Origin: Nannobrachium achirus
Taxonomy: Eukaryota > Chordata > Actinopteri > Myctophiformes > Myctophidae
DNA: 64,000 nucleotides
Assembly (NCBI GenBank): GCA_963921795.1
Contig: OY997652.1
Span: 55,425,838 to 55,489,837 of the forward strand
Direction of reading: 5' to 3'
Part shown: in pieces, positions 63,211-64,000 of the stretch
Position numbering within the stretch: position 1 is the stretch's first letter
Layout of the letters: each line of letters begins with the position of its first letter
Program-made: the position numbers and the translations under genes
Notes under the pieces: generated by a model
What the model saw: the letters and a program-made list of their open reading frames with translations, nothing else
The model's database searches: none
What the model was told of the DNA's origin: nothing

Positions 63211-64000
63211 ATGAGCACTCTTTCCACCCAACCTTCCTTTCTCACTCACTCCAACTCCTCCACCCGTCTGTCCATCCCTCCGCCCTCGTCCATGCCATCC
63301 ATCTTCATGTCATCCGTGCCTCCACCTTCCATGTCACACATCCTCTCTACATCCTCCACCATGTCAACCATCCTCTCTCCCCCAACAATGTCTCCATCCT
63401 CCTCCATGTCATCCATTCTCCCTCCATCATCAACCGTGCCTCCACCTTTCATGTCAACCATCCTCCCTCCATCTCCGATGTCATTCTTCCTCTCTCCATC
63501 CTCCACCATGTCAACCATCCTCCCTCCATCTACAATGTCATTCATCCTCTCCCCATCCTCCACCATGTCAACCATCCTCCCTCCATCTACGATGTCATTC
63601 ATCCTCTCTCCATCCTCCACCATATCAACCCTCCTCCCTCCATCCTCCACCATGTCAACCATCCTCTCGCCGCTCTCCTCCACTCTCCTGCCCTCACTGA
63701 ACACCCTCACCCCCGACCCCAACCAGACGTGTTCGAGTTCGACCGATGACGAGGCTCTGGCCGTGCCTCTGGCGGTCCTCTACTCCCTGCTGTTCCTCTT
63801 GGGCCTGGCGGGGAACGTCCCGGCCCTGTGGGTGTTCCTCTTCCTCCGGCGCCGGTGGGACTCTCTGCACGTGTTCCTCACGAACTCCGCCGTGGCCGAC
63901 CTGCTGCTGCTGGCCTGCCTGCCCTTCCGGGTGTACTACTACGCCAACGGGAACAAATGGAAGCTGGGTGATGCAGCGTGCAACCTGGTGTCCAACGTGT
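63211..64000 (+). CDS. gpr34l: GPR34-like class A GPCR, copy 4 (cut by window end)
   Basis: Open from the shared ATG to the last base, 263 codons visible. The Ser/Pro/Met stalk is the longest of the four: the residue equivalent to V170 of copy 2 is codon 185. It holds near-identical MSTILPPSTMSFILSPSST units in tandem. After an NQT sequon it matches copy 2 (CSSSTDDEALAVPL), then TM1 (LFLLGLAGNVPALWVF), TM2 (LTNSAVADLLLLACLPF) and ECL1 up to the TM3 cysteine (GDAACNLVSNV). Whether the rest is intact cannot be seen. The start has an extra TQPS relative to the other copies (MSTLSTQPSFLTHSNSS). Confidence 0.82.
   Translation, partial: MSTLSTQPSFLTHSNSSTRLSIPPPSSMPSIFMSSVPPPSMSHILSTSSTMSTILSPPTMSPSSSMSSILPPSSTVPPPFMSTILPPSPMSFFLSPSSTMSTILPPSTMSFILSPSSTMSTILPPSTMSFILSPSSTISTLLPPSSTMSTILSPLSSTLLPSLNTLTPDPNQTCSSSTDDEALAVPLAVLYSLLFLLGLAGNVPALWVFLFLRRRWDSLHVFLTNSAVADLLLLACLPFRVYYYANGNKWKLGDAACNLVSNV

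Overview
The window is nuclear DNA from a ray-finned fish, most likely a teleost. The evidence is GT-AG spliced vertebrate genes, very dense (CA/TG)n and (CT)n microsatellites, hAT/Tc1/Helitron-type DNA elements, L2/Rex-like LINE pieces and tRNA-derived SINEs. I cannot name the species.

Layout. (1) 22-15640, plus strand: a complete four-exon PARM1-type mucin gene, with a signal peptide, a minisatellite-encoded Pro/Ala/Thr/Val stalk, one transmembrane helix and the conserved YGRLLDD...NNPMY tail. (2) 15641-28950: gene-free DNA made mostly of nested repeats. (3) 28952-32153, minus strand: a small spliced gene for a secreted Pro/Gln/Tyr-rich protein, with the exon layout of a P/Q-rich SCPP (secretory calcium-binding phosphoprotein) gene. 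(4) 32160-40000: repeats, including LINE and Tc1 relics. (5) about 40000-64000: a cluster of four GPR34-like rhodopsin-class receptors. Copy 1 is on the minus strand and intact (41368-42759). Copy 2 is on the plus strand and intact (46701-48086). Copy 3 is on the plus strand and is broken by a frameshifting internal deletion (52041-53220). Copy 4 is on the plus strand and is cut by the window edge (63211-64000). Each has one coding exon just after a conserved splice acceptor, and an unusual 160-185-residue Ser/Pro/Thr/Met-rich N-terminal stalk built from short repeats. Copies 1 and 2 are divergent; 2, 3 and 4 are in tandem. Non-coding flanks are duplicated with the genes.

The most unusual signal is a roughly 60-80 bp hairpin with arm core TAGC(A/C)GATCTACAAGCTCAC. 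It recurs in at least 40 complete or partial copies. It lies inside at least eight otherwise unrelated short DNA-transposon families, often near their middle. Each family carries its own arm variant with matching changes on both arms, and the stem tip and loop vary. This looks like a mobile or converting palindrome that has colonised many MITE families. Several host elements have perfect 8-bp target-site duplications, so their borders are firm.

The three gene systems have no evident functional link. PARM1 and the SCPP-like gene both encode secretory-pathway products, while the GPR34-like cluster is an independent receptor expansion. All coordinates and identities come from reading the sequence and from remembered family features; no search was run.
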